The notes: generated from the sequence alone by a model not told the origin. Positions 10,116 through 19,364 are shown, counted from the first letter of the stretch. The stretch is 34,681 nucleotides of DNA from SAR202 cluster bacterium AG-426-M11 (GCA_003213095.1 QCNV01000013.1:1-34681), one strand, 5' to 3'. Program-made: numbers and translations.

Positions 10116-10142
10116 ATTATGGACCGTGTGTATTCCTCGCTG

Positions 10143-10193
10143 TTAGCGCATACAACAACAACAATTCATTTGGTTTGATGATAATTTAATCAT
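10143..10193 (-). CDS. Leader peptide MIKLSSNQMNCCCCMR (poly-Cys uORF)
   Basis: Minus strand ATG ATT AAA TTA TCA TCA AAC CAA ATG AAT TGT TGT TGT TGT ATG CGC TAA; four consecutive Cys codons next to an attenuator-like terminator. Confidence 0.7.
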   Translation of the reverse strand: MIKLSSNQMNCCCCMR

Positions 10194-10199
10194 AGGAAA

Positions 10200-10228
10200 A
10201 CTTTAACAATGAGCTAAATTGTTGTCAA
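10200..10228 (-). promoter_or_regulatory. Predicted sigma70-type promoter for the leader/tusA operon
   Basis: TTGACA - 17 nt - TAAAGT; expected +1 is at or next to the A of the leader ATG (10193), i.e. leaderless. Confidence 0.6.
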
Positions 10229-10249
10229 ATTATCGAAATGCAATAAAAT
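10222..10249 (+). promoter_or_regulatory. Predicted promoter for the yeeE-like gene, sharing -35 DNA with the divergent promoter
   Basis: TTGTCA - 16 nt - TAAAAT on plus strand upstream of ATG 10276. Confidence 0.5.
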
Positions 10250-10275
10250 GAATCAATAAATCGATAGGACATAAA

Positions 10276-11520
10276 ATGCAATCTACTCAAAGTGATGTAA
10301 ACAATTCAAAAGACTTGTATTTTTACGCTAGCATTTTGATATTAGTAGCTATTTTTGGAGTTTGGTTGACATCTCTAGTATTTGAGTTAGGTGGGGCAGG
10401 GGTATATTGGATAGCTGGAATTGCTTTTGGTGTTACTGTTCAGAGAAGTAGGTTTTGTTTTACTTCAGCATTTAGAGATTATTTTCTTTTAGGTCAAACT
10501 CGAATTCTAAAAGGTATTTTGGTAGGCCTTGTAGTTGCATCAGTTGGCTTTGCAATGATTATGAGTACAGTAGTTCCAAATCCTGATTTTGGATCTCCCC
10601 CTTCAGATGCCAATTTATTACCCGTAGGTTTATCTACAATACTTGCTGGATCATTATTTGGGGTTGGTATGGTACTCGCAGGTGGATGTGTTTCTGGATC
10701 TCTTTATAGAATGGGAGAAGGGTATGTTGCTTCTTGGTTTGTTATTTTAGGAGTAATGGTAGGTCTTTTTTTCTTAAATAACACATGGAATTGGTGGTGG
10801 GATAATTTAATTTCTACTGAATCTAACATTTGGTTACCTGAATATTTGTCTTACTCAGGATCTATCTTAGTTACTTTGATTTCTATTTTGTTTATTCTGT
10901 ATTTAGCTGTTCGTAAAGAACGAAAAGTAAATGCTGGATTTGTTATGCCAGTAATCACCAAAAAATTTTCAGAACCTCATATTACATCTACATTAGGAGA
11001 GATTTTTAGTTACTTTAAGAAACCTTTTAATACTGAATGGAATCCTATTTTAGCGGGAGTAATTCTAGCTTTTATAAATATTTTACTATTTATAAAATTT
11101 CACCCATTTGGTGTAGTTGGTGAGATTTCTCGTTGGTCAACTGATATATCTCAAATGATCGGATTCCCAGAGCTTGAATTAAGAGGACTAGAGGGTTTGG
11201 GTGCATGTGTGATGATAGTTACTGAAGGCTCTTGGTTTACAGAAGGATTTTTCTTTAATGTGGGAATAATAGCAGGTTCTGCTGCTTCCTCAATTTTGTC
11301 CAGAGAATTTAAAGTTCGAATCCCAAAATCTCCTAGGAGATATATTCAATCTTTAATTGGTGGAACAATTATGGGTTATGGTGCAGGTTTAGGTGTTGGA
11401 TGTACATTAGGGGCATTTTTTTCTGCTATCCCATCTTTGGCACTAAATGGATGGGTTTACGGAGCAGGACTATGTGTAGGGGCATATCTTGGTGTTCAAA
11501 TCATAAAAAGATTTCCTTAA
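10276..11520 (+). CDS. YeeE/YedE family sulfur-compound transporter
   Basis: 414-aa polytopic ORF with family motifs GVTVQRSRFCFTSAFRD, LAGGCVSGSLYRMGEGY, GAGLGVGCTLGAFFSAIPSLALNGWVYG. Confidence 0.9.
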   Translation: MQSTQSDVNNSKDLYFYASILILVAIFGVWLTSLVFELGGAGVYWIAGIAFGVTVQRSRFCFTSAFRDYFLLGQTRILKGILVGLVVASVGFAMIMSTVVPNPDFGSPPSDANLLPVGLSTILAGSLFGVGMVLAGGCVSGSLYRMGEGYVASWFVILGVMVGLFFLNNTWNWWWDNLISTESNIWLPEYLSYSGSILVTLISILFILYLAVRKERKVNAGFVMPVITKKFSEPHITSTLGEIFSYFKKPFNTEWNPILAGVILAFINILLFIKFHPFGVVGEISRWSTDISQMIGFPELELRGLEGLGACVMIVTEGSWFTEGFFFNVGIIAGSAASSILSREFKVRIPKSPRRYIQSLIGGTIMGYGAGLGVGCTLGAFFSAIPSLALNGWVYGAGLCVGAYLGVQIIKRFP

Positions 11521-11532
11521 AACTGTTTGAAA

Positions 11533-11748
11533 ATGATTGATTTAATTAACTCTAATATGAAAGTACAAATAGATGAAATCCATCGACTGTTGAATGAATT
11601 TGATGGTTCCAAAGACCTTGAGGTTTTGGTCAGTTCTTCAATTGTTGGTTCTAACGCTTTGTCACAGGCAGCTTCTCAAGGAATCAAATGTCGAGTTGAG
11701 CCATATGGAAAAGATTTTTGGAAGATTGTTTTGGTTTCTAATTCATAA
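11533..11748 (+). CDS. Small TusA-like protein lacking CPxP
   Basis: Follows yeeE-like gene; C-terminal GIKCRVEPYGKDFWKIVL resembles GYGCEIEEIKPGEWKIKL of the upstream TusA; ORF track uses TTG at 11527, ATG at 11533 more likely. Confidence 0.55.
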   Translation: MIDLINSNMKVQIDEIHRLLNEFDGSKDLEVLVSSSIVGSNALSQAASQGIKCRVEPYGKDFWKIVLVSNS

Positions 11749-11840
11749 ATAACATATAGGTTAAATTTTATTTCTTATCTTGTTCTTGATTTCTAATGAA
11801 TAACCAAAGACAATGCCCTAAATTTACTTGGAGTTGATGG

Positions 11841-13181
11841 ATGAGTATTTCTGAGATAATTCAAAGAGAAATAGATCAATATGTTTCGAGAACTCCTATG
11901 TCTGCAAAAATGCAACAAAATGCAGAATTGTTTTTGCCAGGTGGTAGTTCAAGAGGTACTGCTTATTTCGATCCGTATCCTCACTTCATTGAAAAAGGTG
12001 AAGGTCATTACATCATTGATGTAGATGGGAATAAATACTTAGATTTTATGATTAATGCTACGAGTTTGATACTAGGGCATTCTAATTCTAATGTGGCGTC
12101 AGTGGTCAAAGATCAAGCAGACAAAGGTTTAGCATTTAGTGGGCCTACAGATTCTCAAGTTAGGCTAGCTAAGCTGCTTACAGATCGTATTCCTTCTGTA
12201 GAGACTATTAGGTTTACTAATTCAGGAACTGAAGGGACTATGATGGCTATACGTGCGGCTAGGGAATTTACTGGAAGGAGTAAAATTGTAAAAATTGAAG
12301 GAGGGTATCATGGGACTCATGAGGATGTTGCTGTAAGTGTGTATCCGAATAAAGATCATTTAGATCCTATTCAAACTGCTCCCATTCCAGAATATTCAAA
12401 TCAACCAAGTTCAGTTTTGGATAATGTCATTGTGGTTCCTTACAATGATATCGAAGTAACCAATCAAATGATCCGTGCTGAATCAAAAAATATTTCATGT
12501 GTAATTATCGAACCTGTAGTCTCATCATTTGGGTACACCCCTGCAAATGTGGACTACTTACAGTTTGTTAGAGATATTACAACTGAACTAGGTATTGTTT
12601 TGATTTATGACGAAGTTCAAAGTTTTAGAGTTTCTCCTGGAGGAGCTCAGGAATTGTTAGGTGTGATCCCTGACATGACTACTCTAGGTAAAATTATTGG
12701 TGGTGGTATGCCTGTAGGAGCTTTTGGGGGCCGACGAGACATTATGGATTTATATAATCCGACTGACGGAGGGGCCCAAATTGGCCATGCCGGAACTTTT
12801 AATGCTAATCCTGTGACTATGAGGGCAGGAGAGGTTGTGATGAATACTTTAACTCCAGAAGCGTATTCTAGAATGAATGATCTTGGAGAAATTTTAAGAA
12901 GCAAACTTAAAGCTGTTTTTGACGAATTAAACATTGAAGTTCAGGTGACAGGAATAGGTTCTTTATTTGGAGTTCATTTTACTGCCGAACATATCCAAAA
13001 TTATAGGAATGTTGTTAATGCTGATACAGATATGAAAAAAGCATTTTTCTTTGGGATGCTTAATGAAGGTATTTTGTTACAAGGTGGAGCTGCAGGTTCT
13101 CTGAATATTTGTACAACTGAAGAGCATGTGGATAATTTTGTTGATTCAGCAAGGAAAGTAGTAATCAGAATCTGTAAGTAA
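11841..13181 (+). CDS. Class III aminotransferase (glutamate-1-semialdehyde 2,1-aminomutase-like)
   Basis: FTNSGTEGTMMAIRAAREFTGRSKIVKIEGGYHGTHED, LIYDEVQSFR, TTLGKIIGGGMPVGAFGGRRDIM (PLP Lys). Confidence 0.93.
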   Translation: MSISEIIQREIDQYVSRTPMSAKMQQNAELFLPGGSSRGTAYFDPYPHFIEKGEGHYIIDVDGNKYLDFMINATSLILGHSNSNVASVVKDQADKGLAFSGPTDSQVRLAKLLTDRIPSVETIRFTNSGTEGTMMAIRAAREFTGRSKIVKIEGGYHGTHEDVAVSVYPNKDHLDPIQTAPIPEYSNQPSSVLDNVIVVPYNDIEVTNQMIRAESKNISCVIIEPVVSSFGYTPANVDYLQFVRDITTELGIVLIYDEVQSFRVSPGGAQELLGVIPDMTTLGKIIGGGMPVGAFGGRRDIMDLYNPTDGGAQIGHAGTFNANPVTMRAGEVVMNTLTPEAYSRMNDLGEILRSKLKAVFDELNIEVQVTGIGSLFGVHFTAEHIQNYRNVVNADTDMKKAFFFGMLNEGILLQGGAAGSLNICTTEEHVDNFVDSARKVVIRICK

Positions 13182-13211
13182 CATCTTCATTACAATTTTG
13201 ATATTAATAGA

Positions 13212-13288
13212 TGGAGGCGACGAAGGGATTCGAACCCTTGAATAGAGGTTTTGCAGACCTCCGCCTTAGACCGCTTGGCTACGTCGCC
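13212..13288 (-). tRNA. tRNA-Cys (GCA), CCA encoded
   Basis: GGCGACG...CTGCAAA...GGTTCGAATCC...CGTCGCC-T-CCA cloverleaf on minus strand. Confidence 0.95.
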
Positions 13289-13302
13289 TAATCAAGTGTA
13301 AT

Positions 13303-13390
13303 TGGTGCCGAGGAGGAGACTCGAACTCCTACAGCCTATTCGGCCACAGCGCCCTCAACGCTGCGTGTCTACCAATTCCACCACCTCGGC
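13303..13390 (-). tRNA. tRNA-Leu (GAG), CCA encoded
   Basis: GCCGAGG...CAGCGTTGAGGGCGCTG...long variable arm...AGTTCGAGTCT...CCTCGGC-A-CCA on minus strand. Confidence 0.95.
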
Positions 13391-13509
13391 ATAATTATTT
13401 ATAACCGAATTCTTTGGTAATGAGGAATTATATCTTTTAGAAAAATTACTGTCCACAATTTTATGAATTTGTAGTTTAATTAAGTCACAATTTTTTTTAG
13501 AGAGAGATT

Positions 13510-16500
13510 ATGTTTCAATCAGTAAATTCTAAAGTTGACTTTCCAAAGTTGGAAAATGAAATATTAAATTGGTGGGAAGAAAATAATATTCCTGACAAAT
13601 ACATGTCCAAAAATGAAAACTCTGATAAACGTTATTCGTTTATTGATGGCCCAATTACAGCCAATAATCCTATGGGAGTTCATCATGCTTGGGGTAGAAG
13701 TTATAAAGATTTGTTTGCAAGATTTAGAACAATGCAAGGTTATAAGCAGAGATATCAAAATGGTTTTGACGGCCAAGGATTGTGGATAGAGGTTGAGGTA
13801 GAAAAGGAATTGGGTTTTCAATCAAAAACTGATATTGAAAAATTTGGGGTTGGTAAATTTGTAACAAAATGTAAAGAGCGGGTACAGAAATTTGCTGATA
13901 TCATCACTTCACAGTCTATTAGGCTAGCTCAATGGAATCATTGGGATAATTCTTATCACACGATGTCTGATGAAAACAATTACACCATTTGGCATTTTTT
14001 GAAAACGTGCCAAGAAAGAGATTTAATTTATCAAGGAACAGATGTGATGCCTTGGTGTCCTAGGTGTAGTACGGGACTTTCTGAGCACGAAATTGTCACA
14101 GAAGGATATATAGAAACCGATCACCCCGGATTATTTGTTAAATTCCCAATTTTAGATTCGGGGTCAAAAAGAACTCCAAATGAATCTATTTTGATTTGGA
14201 CAACTACTCCATGGACGTTGTCTTCAAATTGTGCTGCTGCAGTAAATGAAGATATGGATTATGTCAAAGTTGAACAAGATGGTGAATTTTATTATTTAGC
14301 AAAATCTCGACTTAATATTCTCAAAGGTGAGCATGAGATAGTTAGTCATATGAAAGGTAAAGATTTAGTAGGCTTAAAGTATCAAGGTCCTTTCGATGAA
14401 TTGCCAGTACAAAAAGATCGAGATCATAGAGTATTAGCATGGGATGAAGTTTCTGAAGGTGAGGGAACTGGAATTGTTCATATTGCACCAGGAGCTGGTA
14501 AAGAAGACTTTGCTTTGGGTAAAAGAGAAGGAATTGAACCCATAGCACCATTGAATGATCTTGGAGATTTTATTGAAGGATTTGATTGGTTGACCGGCTT
14601 AAATGTATACGACGTAAATGAGAAGATTTATGAGAGTCTTAAATCTAAAAATGTCTTTTATAGAGTTGAAAAATATCGTCACAGATATCCTCATTGTTGG
14701 AGGTGTGGTTCAGAACTTGTTTTCAGATTAGTTAATGAATGGTTTATAAAAATGGACCCCCTTAGAGACTCATTGGCTAGGGTAACGCAAAATATTAATT
14801 GGGTACCTGAATTTGGTATGAAACGTGAATTGGATTGGTTGAAAAACATGGATGATTGGATGATCTCCAAAAAAAGATACTATGGTTTAGCGTTGCCAAT
14901 TTGGGAATTTGAAGATGGTTCATTTTATGTTGTTGGCTCTAAAGAAGAATTGAAAAAATTGGCAATCGAAGGATGGGATGATTTTGACGGGAATAGTCCT
15001 CATAGGCCTTGGATAGATAATGTAAAAATTCGACACCCTGAATCTGGATTAATTGGAACAAGAATTCTAGATGTTGGCAATCCATGGTTAGATGCTGGCA
15101 TTGTGTCATTTTCTACTTTGAATTACAGAAATGATAGAGATTATTGGAAAGAATGGTTTCCTGCAGATTGGATTTCAGAAAGTTTTCCTGGTCAATATAG
15201 AAATTGGTTTTATTCGTTATTAACTATGAGTACAGTGTTAGCTGATTCTGAGCCTTGTAAAAACATTTTTAGCTATGCTTTGATGAGAGATCAAAATGGT
15301 GAAGAAATGCATAAGAGTAAGGGGAATGCAATTTGGTTTGAAGATGCTGCAGACAAAATGGGCGTAGATGCTATGAGATGGCAATTTGCAAGCCAGAACC
15401 CTGCGTCAAATTTGAATTTTGGATTTGAAACTGCTGATGAAGTGAGACGACAATTTTTGATTCCTTTCTGGAATGTTTATTCATTTTTTGTAACTTATGC
15501 CAATATTGATCAATTTGATCCAGATTCTAAGTTTCCGGAACTTTCAGAAAGATCTGAGTTAGATAGGTGGATTATTTCAGAATTAAACTCATTAATATCT
15601 TATGTGACCAACGGATTAGAAAGTTTTGAACCAGAAAAAATTACTAGAGAAGTAGAAAATTTTATGGAATTTTTATCCAATTGGTATGTTAGGAGAAGTA
15701 GGCGTAGGTTTTGGAAGTCAGGGTTACTTAACATTGATGAAGATGCAGATTTAGATAAATTATCAGCATATTCAACTTTATATGAAGTTTTGGTTACACT
15801 ATCAAAATTACTTGCTCCAGTAATTCCATTTGTCACAGAAAGTATTTATCAAAATTTAGTTGCCAATACTAAAAAAGGTAGACAAAGTGTTCATTTGGAA
15901 GATTATCCATTAGTAGATAACAATGCTGTGGATGAAGATTTAGTATCTAGGATTAGGTTAGCTATGAAGATTTCTAGTTTAGGGCGATCTGCTAGAAGTA
16001 AAGCGAACATCAAAGTCAGGCAACCATTACAGAATTTGTATGTTAAAACTAGAGATCAAAATGAAATTAAAATGCTAGATTCTATACAAGATCAAATTAT
16101 TGATGAACTAAATGTGAAATCCATTGTTCCAATAGATAATGCGGCTGAAATCATAAAGTTTAAGATTCAACCAAATTTGCCAGTTTTAGGACCAAAATTA
16201 GGGAATCAAATTGCTCAGATCAAAAAAGAGCTGGATCAGATAGATCCCGAAATTATTAGATCTTCTGTATCACAAGGAAAGTCAGTTCTAGTTGCAGGCA
16301 ATGAACTGACTGGTGAAGATTTTCTGATTGGTTCTGAAGAACTTGAAGGGTATTCAACTTCCATGGAAGGGCCATATGCAGTGGGAATCTCTATAAATAT
16401 TTCTGAAGATTTAATTCACGAAGGTATTGCTAGAGAATTGGTTCATAAAATTCAAAACATGAGAAGATCAGCAGACTTTGAAATATCAGACCATATTGAA

Positions 16501-16674
16501 ACTTGGATTAACACAAATTCAGATTTGAAATTTATTATTGAAAAACATAGAGATTATATTAATTCAGAGATTTTGTCAGACTCTATTAACATGTCAAATT
16601 TTAGTGATGGCCTATTTATAGAAAAACAAGATTTTGATGGAGTTGAAGTATTGATAGGTATTAAAAAAGTTTAG
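13510..16674 (+). CDS. ileS: Isoleucine--tRNA ligase
   Basis: 1054-aa class I synthetase; WTTTPWTLSSNCAAAVN editing motif, HKSKGN (KMSKS equivalent), anticodon-binding C-terminus. Confidence 0.95.
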   Translation: MFQSVNSKVDFPKLENEILNWWEENNIPDKYMSKNENSDKRYSFIDGPITANNPMGVHHAWGRSYKDLFARFRTMQGYKQRYQNGFDGQGLWIEVEVEKELGFQSKTDIEKFGVGKFVTKCKERVQKFADIITSQSIRLAQWNHWDNSYHTMSDENNYTIWHFLKTCQERDLIYQGTDVMPWCPRCSTGLSEHEIVTEGYIETDHPGLFVKFPILDSGSKRTPNESILIWTTTPWTLSSNCAAAVNEDMDYVKVEQDGEFYYLAKSRLNILKGEHEIVSHMKGKDLVGLKYQGPFDELPVQKDRDHRVLAWDEVSEGEGTGIVHIAPGAGKEDFALGKREGIEPIAPLNDLGDFIEGFDWLTGLNVYDVNEKIYESLKSKNVFYRVEKYRHRYPHCWRCGSELVFRLVNEWFIKMDPLRDSLARVTQNINWVPEFGMKRELDWLKNMDDWMISKKRYYGLALPIWEFEDGSFYVVGSKEELKKLAIEGWDDFDGNSPHRPWIDNVKIRHPESGLIGTRILDVGNPWLDAGIVSFSTLNYRNDRDYWKEWFPADWISESFPGQYRNWFYSLLTMSTVLADSEPCKNIFSYALMRDQNGEEMHKSKGNAIWFEDAADKMGVDAMRWQFASQNPASNLNFGFETADEVRRQFLIPFWNVYSFFVTYANIDQFDPDSKFPELSERSELDRWIISELNSLISYVTNGLESFEPEKITREVENFMEFLSNWYVRRSRRRFWKSGLLNIDEDADLDKLSAYSTLYEVLVTLSKLLAPVIPFVTESIYQNLVANTKKGRQSVHLEDYPLVDNNAVDEDLVSRIRLAMKISSLGRSARSKANIKVRQPLQNLYVKTRDQNEIKMLDSIQDQIIDELNVKSIVPIDNAAEIIKFKIQPNLPVLGPKLGNQIAQIKKELDQIDPEIIRSSVSQGKSVLVAGNELTGEDFLIGSEELEGYSTSMEGPYAVGISINISEDLIHEGIARELVHKIQNMRRSADFEISDHIETWINTNSDLKFIIEKHRDYINSEILSDSINMSNFSDGLFIEKQDFDGVEVLIGIKKV

Positions 16675-18164
16675 TTTCTTAACTGCGGGAATAATATTAC
16701 TTCTCTAATTGACGGGTTGTTGGTAAGTAGCATGGCCAGCCGGTCTATCCCTATACCTAATCCACCTGTTGGTGGTAATCCATGTTCTATAGAAACAAGA
16801 AAATCTTCATCAAGTCTGTCCATTTCTTCATTTTGAAATTGCTGATGTAGTTTTTCTTGTTCTTCAAATCGGAGCCTTTGGTCTTCAGGATCATTTAGCT
16901 CAGTGAATGAATTACAAATTTCCATACCACAAACAAAACCTTCGAATCTTTCAGAAATATTGTTGTCTGTCTCTGATTTTTTAGCTAATGGTGACATTGC
17001 AACTGGGTAATCGATTAAAAAACAAGGTTGTAATAATGTGGGTTCTATTTTTTCAGAAATTAATTTGTCCATTAATCCTGCCCAACTCACTTGATGAGAT
17101 ACGTCTATTCCAATATTTGCCATAGCCGATTTTAGTGATTCTACTGAATCATGAACTAAGAAATCTATTCCACTTTCTGAAATGATTTTTTCTCTTAAAT
17201 TCATTCGAGGCCAAGGGGGTGTAAAGTCTAATGTTTTATCTCCGTACTCTAATTTCATAGTTCCATTTAAGTGTTTGGCCGATGAACTCACTAATTCTTC
17301 TACCATTTTCATTACATCAGTATAGTCGGCGAATGCTTCATAGCTTTCCATTGTGGTAAATTCTGGATTGTGTTGTAAATCGATCCCTTCATTTCTGAAG
17401 ACTCGACCTATTTCATACACTTTTTCTAACCCTCCGACTACTAGACGCTTTAGGTGCAATTCTGTAGCAATTCGTAAATATAAATTTCTGTCTAATGCGT
17501 TGTGATGTGTACTAAAAGGGTTGGCCATACCTCCAGCAGCAACAGGGACTAGTATAGGAGTTTCAACTTCCAAAAATCCGCGCTTATTCATAAAATCTCT
17601 GATGTGTGAGACTAGCTTGCTTCTGAGTATAGCGGTTTTTTTGGCATTTTCATTTGATATTAGGTCGAGATACTTTTGCCGATATCTTGTTTCTGTATCA
17701 GTTAATCCATGCCATTTTTCTGGAAGTGGTAAAAGAGATTTTGAAAGTAATTCAAATCTTTCTACTTGCAAAGTGATTTCTGATGTTCTAGTGCGAAACA
17801 TTGTTCCAGTAGCTCCGATCCAATCACCAATATCTAAATCTTCTAAATCTTCATATCTTTCGTTTAATTGATTAGCCCTCATCATAATTTGTATATTCCC
17901 ATCGATATCTCTCAAGTCAATAAATGACGCTTTTCCCATCCCCCTTCTTCCCATAATTCTTCCTGCTACAGATATTTGATTATCAATCAAAGTTTCACTT
18001 GTTTCGGACTTGATAAATTCATCTACGGCTTGTTTGCTTGTATGAGTTCGATGAAACTTTGTGGGGTAAGGGTTAATTCCCTTTCCTCTGATTCTTTGGA
18101 GCTTTTCTTTTCGAACACGAAAAAATTCGTTTTCAGATTCAGGCAACGTATACACCTCTAACAT
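16671..18164 (-). CDS. lysS: Lysine--tRNA ligase, class II
   Basis: VAGRIMGRRGMGKASFIDLRD OB fold, FLEVETPILVPVAAGGMANPFSTHHNALDRNLYLRIATELHLKRLVVGG, GLGIGIDRLAMLLTN motif 3. Confidence 0.97.
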   Translation of the reverse strand: MLEVYTLPESENEFFRVRKEKLQRIRGKGINPYPTKFHRTHTSKQAVDEFIKSETSETLIDNQISVAGRIMGRRGMGKASFIDLRDIDGNIQIMMRANQLNERYEDLEDLDIGDWIGATGTMFRTRTSEITLQVERFELLSKSLLPLPEKWHGLTDTETRYRQKYLDLISNENAKKTAILRSKLVSHIRDFMNKRGFLEVETPILVPVAAGGMANPFSTHHNALDRNLYLRIATELHLKRLVVGGLEKVYEIGRVFRNEGIDLQHNPEFTTMESYEAFADYTDVMKMVEELVSSSAKHLNGTMKLEYGDKTLDFTPPWPRMNLREKIISESGIDFLVHDSVESLKSAMANIGIDVSHQVSWAGLMDKLISEKIEPTLLQPCFLIDYPVAMSPLAKKSETDNNISERFEGFVCGMEICNSFTELNDPEDQRLRFEEQEKLHQQFQNEEMDRLDEDFLVSIEHGLPPTGGLGIGIDRLAMLLTNNPSIREVILFPQLRN

Positions 18165-18323
18165 ATCAATTTTTCATGAAAATTGTACTATCGAGTAAAT
18201 GAAGTGTAAAACCAAATTTATAGAAAAATGTTAATAAATCTTGTATAAATTCTGCTTTATGTGTTCTTGATTCATTGTTAGTATCTTTGATGTTGCATGG
18301 TAAATCCATGAGGTTAGATTTTT

Positions 18324-18884
18324 ATGTCTATTAGAATTTCAGGAGGTAGATTAAAAGGGCGATTGATAGGATCACCTCAGGTTGCTAATGGGGTTAGGCC
18401 TACTACTGAACGGGTTAAGTTAGCGATTTTTTCAATAATTAGTACTTGTTCAGTTCAGGATAAAAGTGTATTGGACTTGTACTCGTGTACAGGAGCTTTA
18501 GGGTTTGAGGCTATTAGTAGAGGAGCCTCAACAGTAGACATGGTTGAGAAGAACTTTAAAAACTATAAATTAATTCTTGAAAATGTGAAGAAATTAGAGG
18601 TTCAGGATGTGGCTAAAGTTTATAAGTCAACTGTCAGGGATTTTTTAAATCATATAAATAAAAAATATGAATTAATACTGGTAGACCCGCCCTTTGAATT
18701 AAATGAATGGGAAAATATATTAATGAATATAGGTCAGAGGGGAATTTTAAATAGCGGAGGTGTTTTGGTAGCAGAACACTCTTCTAGTTTGAGTTTAGAA
18801 AAAAAGTATGGTGAATTAGAAATGTTAGATCAACGAAAGTACGGAGATTCTTTAGTTTCCTTTTTTGAGGTGTGTAATGGCTAA
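18324..18884 (+). CDS. rsmD: 16S rRNA (guanine966-N2)-methyltransferase RsmD
   Basis: ISGGRLKGRLI, RPTTERVKLAIFSII, VLDLYSCTGALGFEAISRGAS, LVDPPF. Confidence 0.93.
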   Translation: MSIRISGGRLKGRLIGSPQVANGVRPTTERVKLAIFSIISTCSVQDKSVLDLYSCTGALGFEAISRGASTVDMVEKNFKNYKLILENVKKLEVQDVAKVYKSTVRDFLNHINKKYELILVDPPFELNEWENILMNIGQRGILNSGGVLVAEHSSSLSLEKKYGELEMLDQRKYGDSLVSFFEVCNG

Positions 18885-19350
18885 AGCTTTTTATCCTGGA
18901 AGTTTTGATCCAGCACATAATGGTCATATTGATGTTGCTTCTAGAGCGTCTGAATTGTTTGATGAAGTCATAGTCGGCGTTTATGAAGCTACTCCCAACA
19001 AAAAATTAATGTTTACTACAGATGAGCGAGTAGATTTGTTTAAAAAATCTTTGTCAGCTCCAAATGTAAGAGTTGTCCCATTTACGGGATTAGCTCCTAA
19101 TGTAGCTAAAGAGTTTGGGGCGTCTGTAATTTTAAGAGGCCTTAGAGCAGGTTTTGATTTTGAGCAAGAATTTGAGATGGCTTTAATGTGGAGAAATTTA
19201 GTTCCCGAAATTGATGTTGTTTGTATGATGACAGCTCTTAAGCATCAGTTTATTTACTCAAGTCGAATCAAAGAAGTAGCTATGCTAGGTGCTAGTATAT
19301 CTGATTTGGTACCCCCACATATAGCTACAGCAATTCAAGAAAGAATTTAG
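18877..19350 (+). CDS. coaD: Pantetheine-phosphate adenylyltransferase
   Basis: AFYPGSFDPAHNGHIDVASRA (HxGH), ILRGLRAGFDFEQEFEMALMWRNL; start at 18877 (MAKAFYPG), overlaps rsmD stop. Confidence 0.95.
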   Translation: MAKAFYPGSFDPAHNGHIDVASRASELFDEVIVGVYEATPNKKLMFTTDERVDLFKKSLSAPNVRVVPFTGLAPNVAKEFGASVILRGLRAGFDFEQEFEMALMWRNLVPEIDVVCMMTALKHQFIYSSRIKEVAMLGASISDLVPPHIATAIQERI

Positions 19351-19364
19351 TAAGGAGAAACCAA

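Noticed and set aside
11796-11837. 13-codon uORF MNNQRQCPKFTWS* just upstream of the aminotransferase
   Set aside because: No terminator or alternative hairpins and no codon run; overlaps the SD and is probably chance.
13391-13509. Possible T-box leader before ileS
   Set aside because: The ~120-nt gap lacks an AGGGUGGNACCGCG-type T-box sequence and a terminator hairpin.
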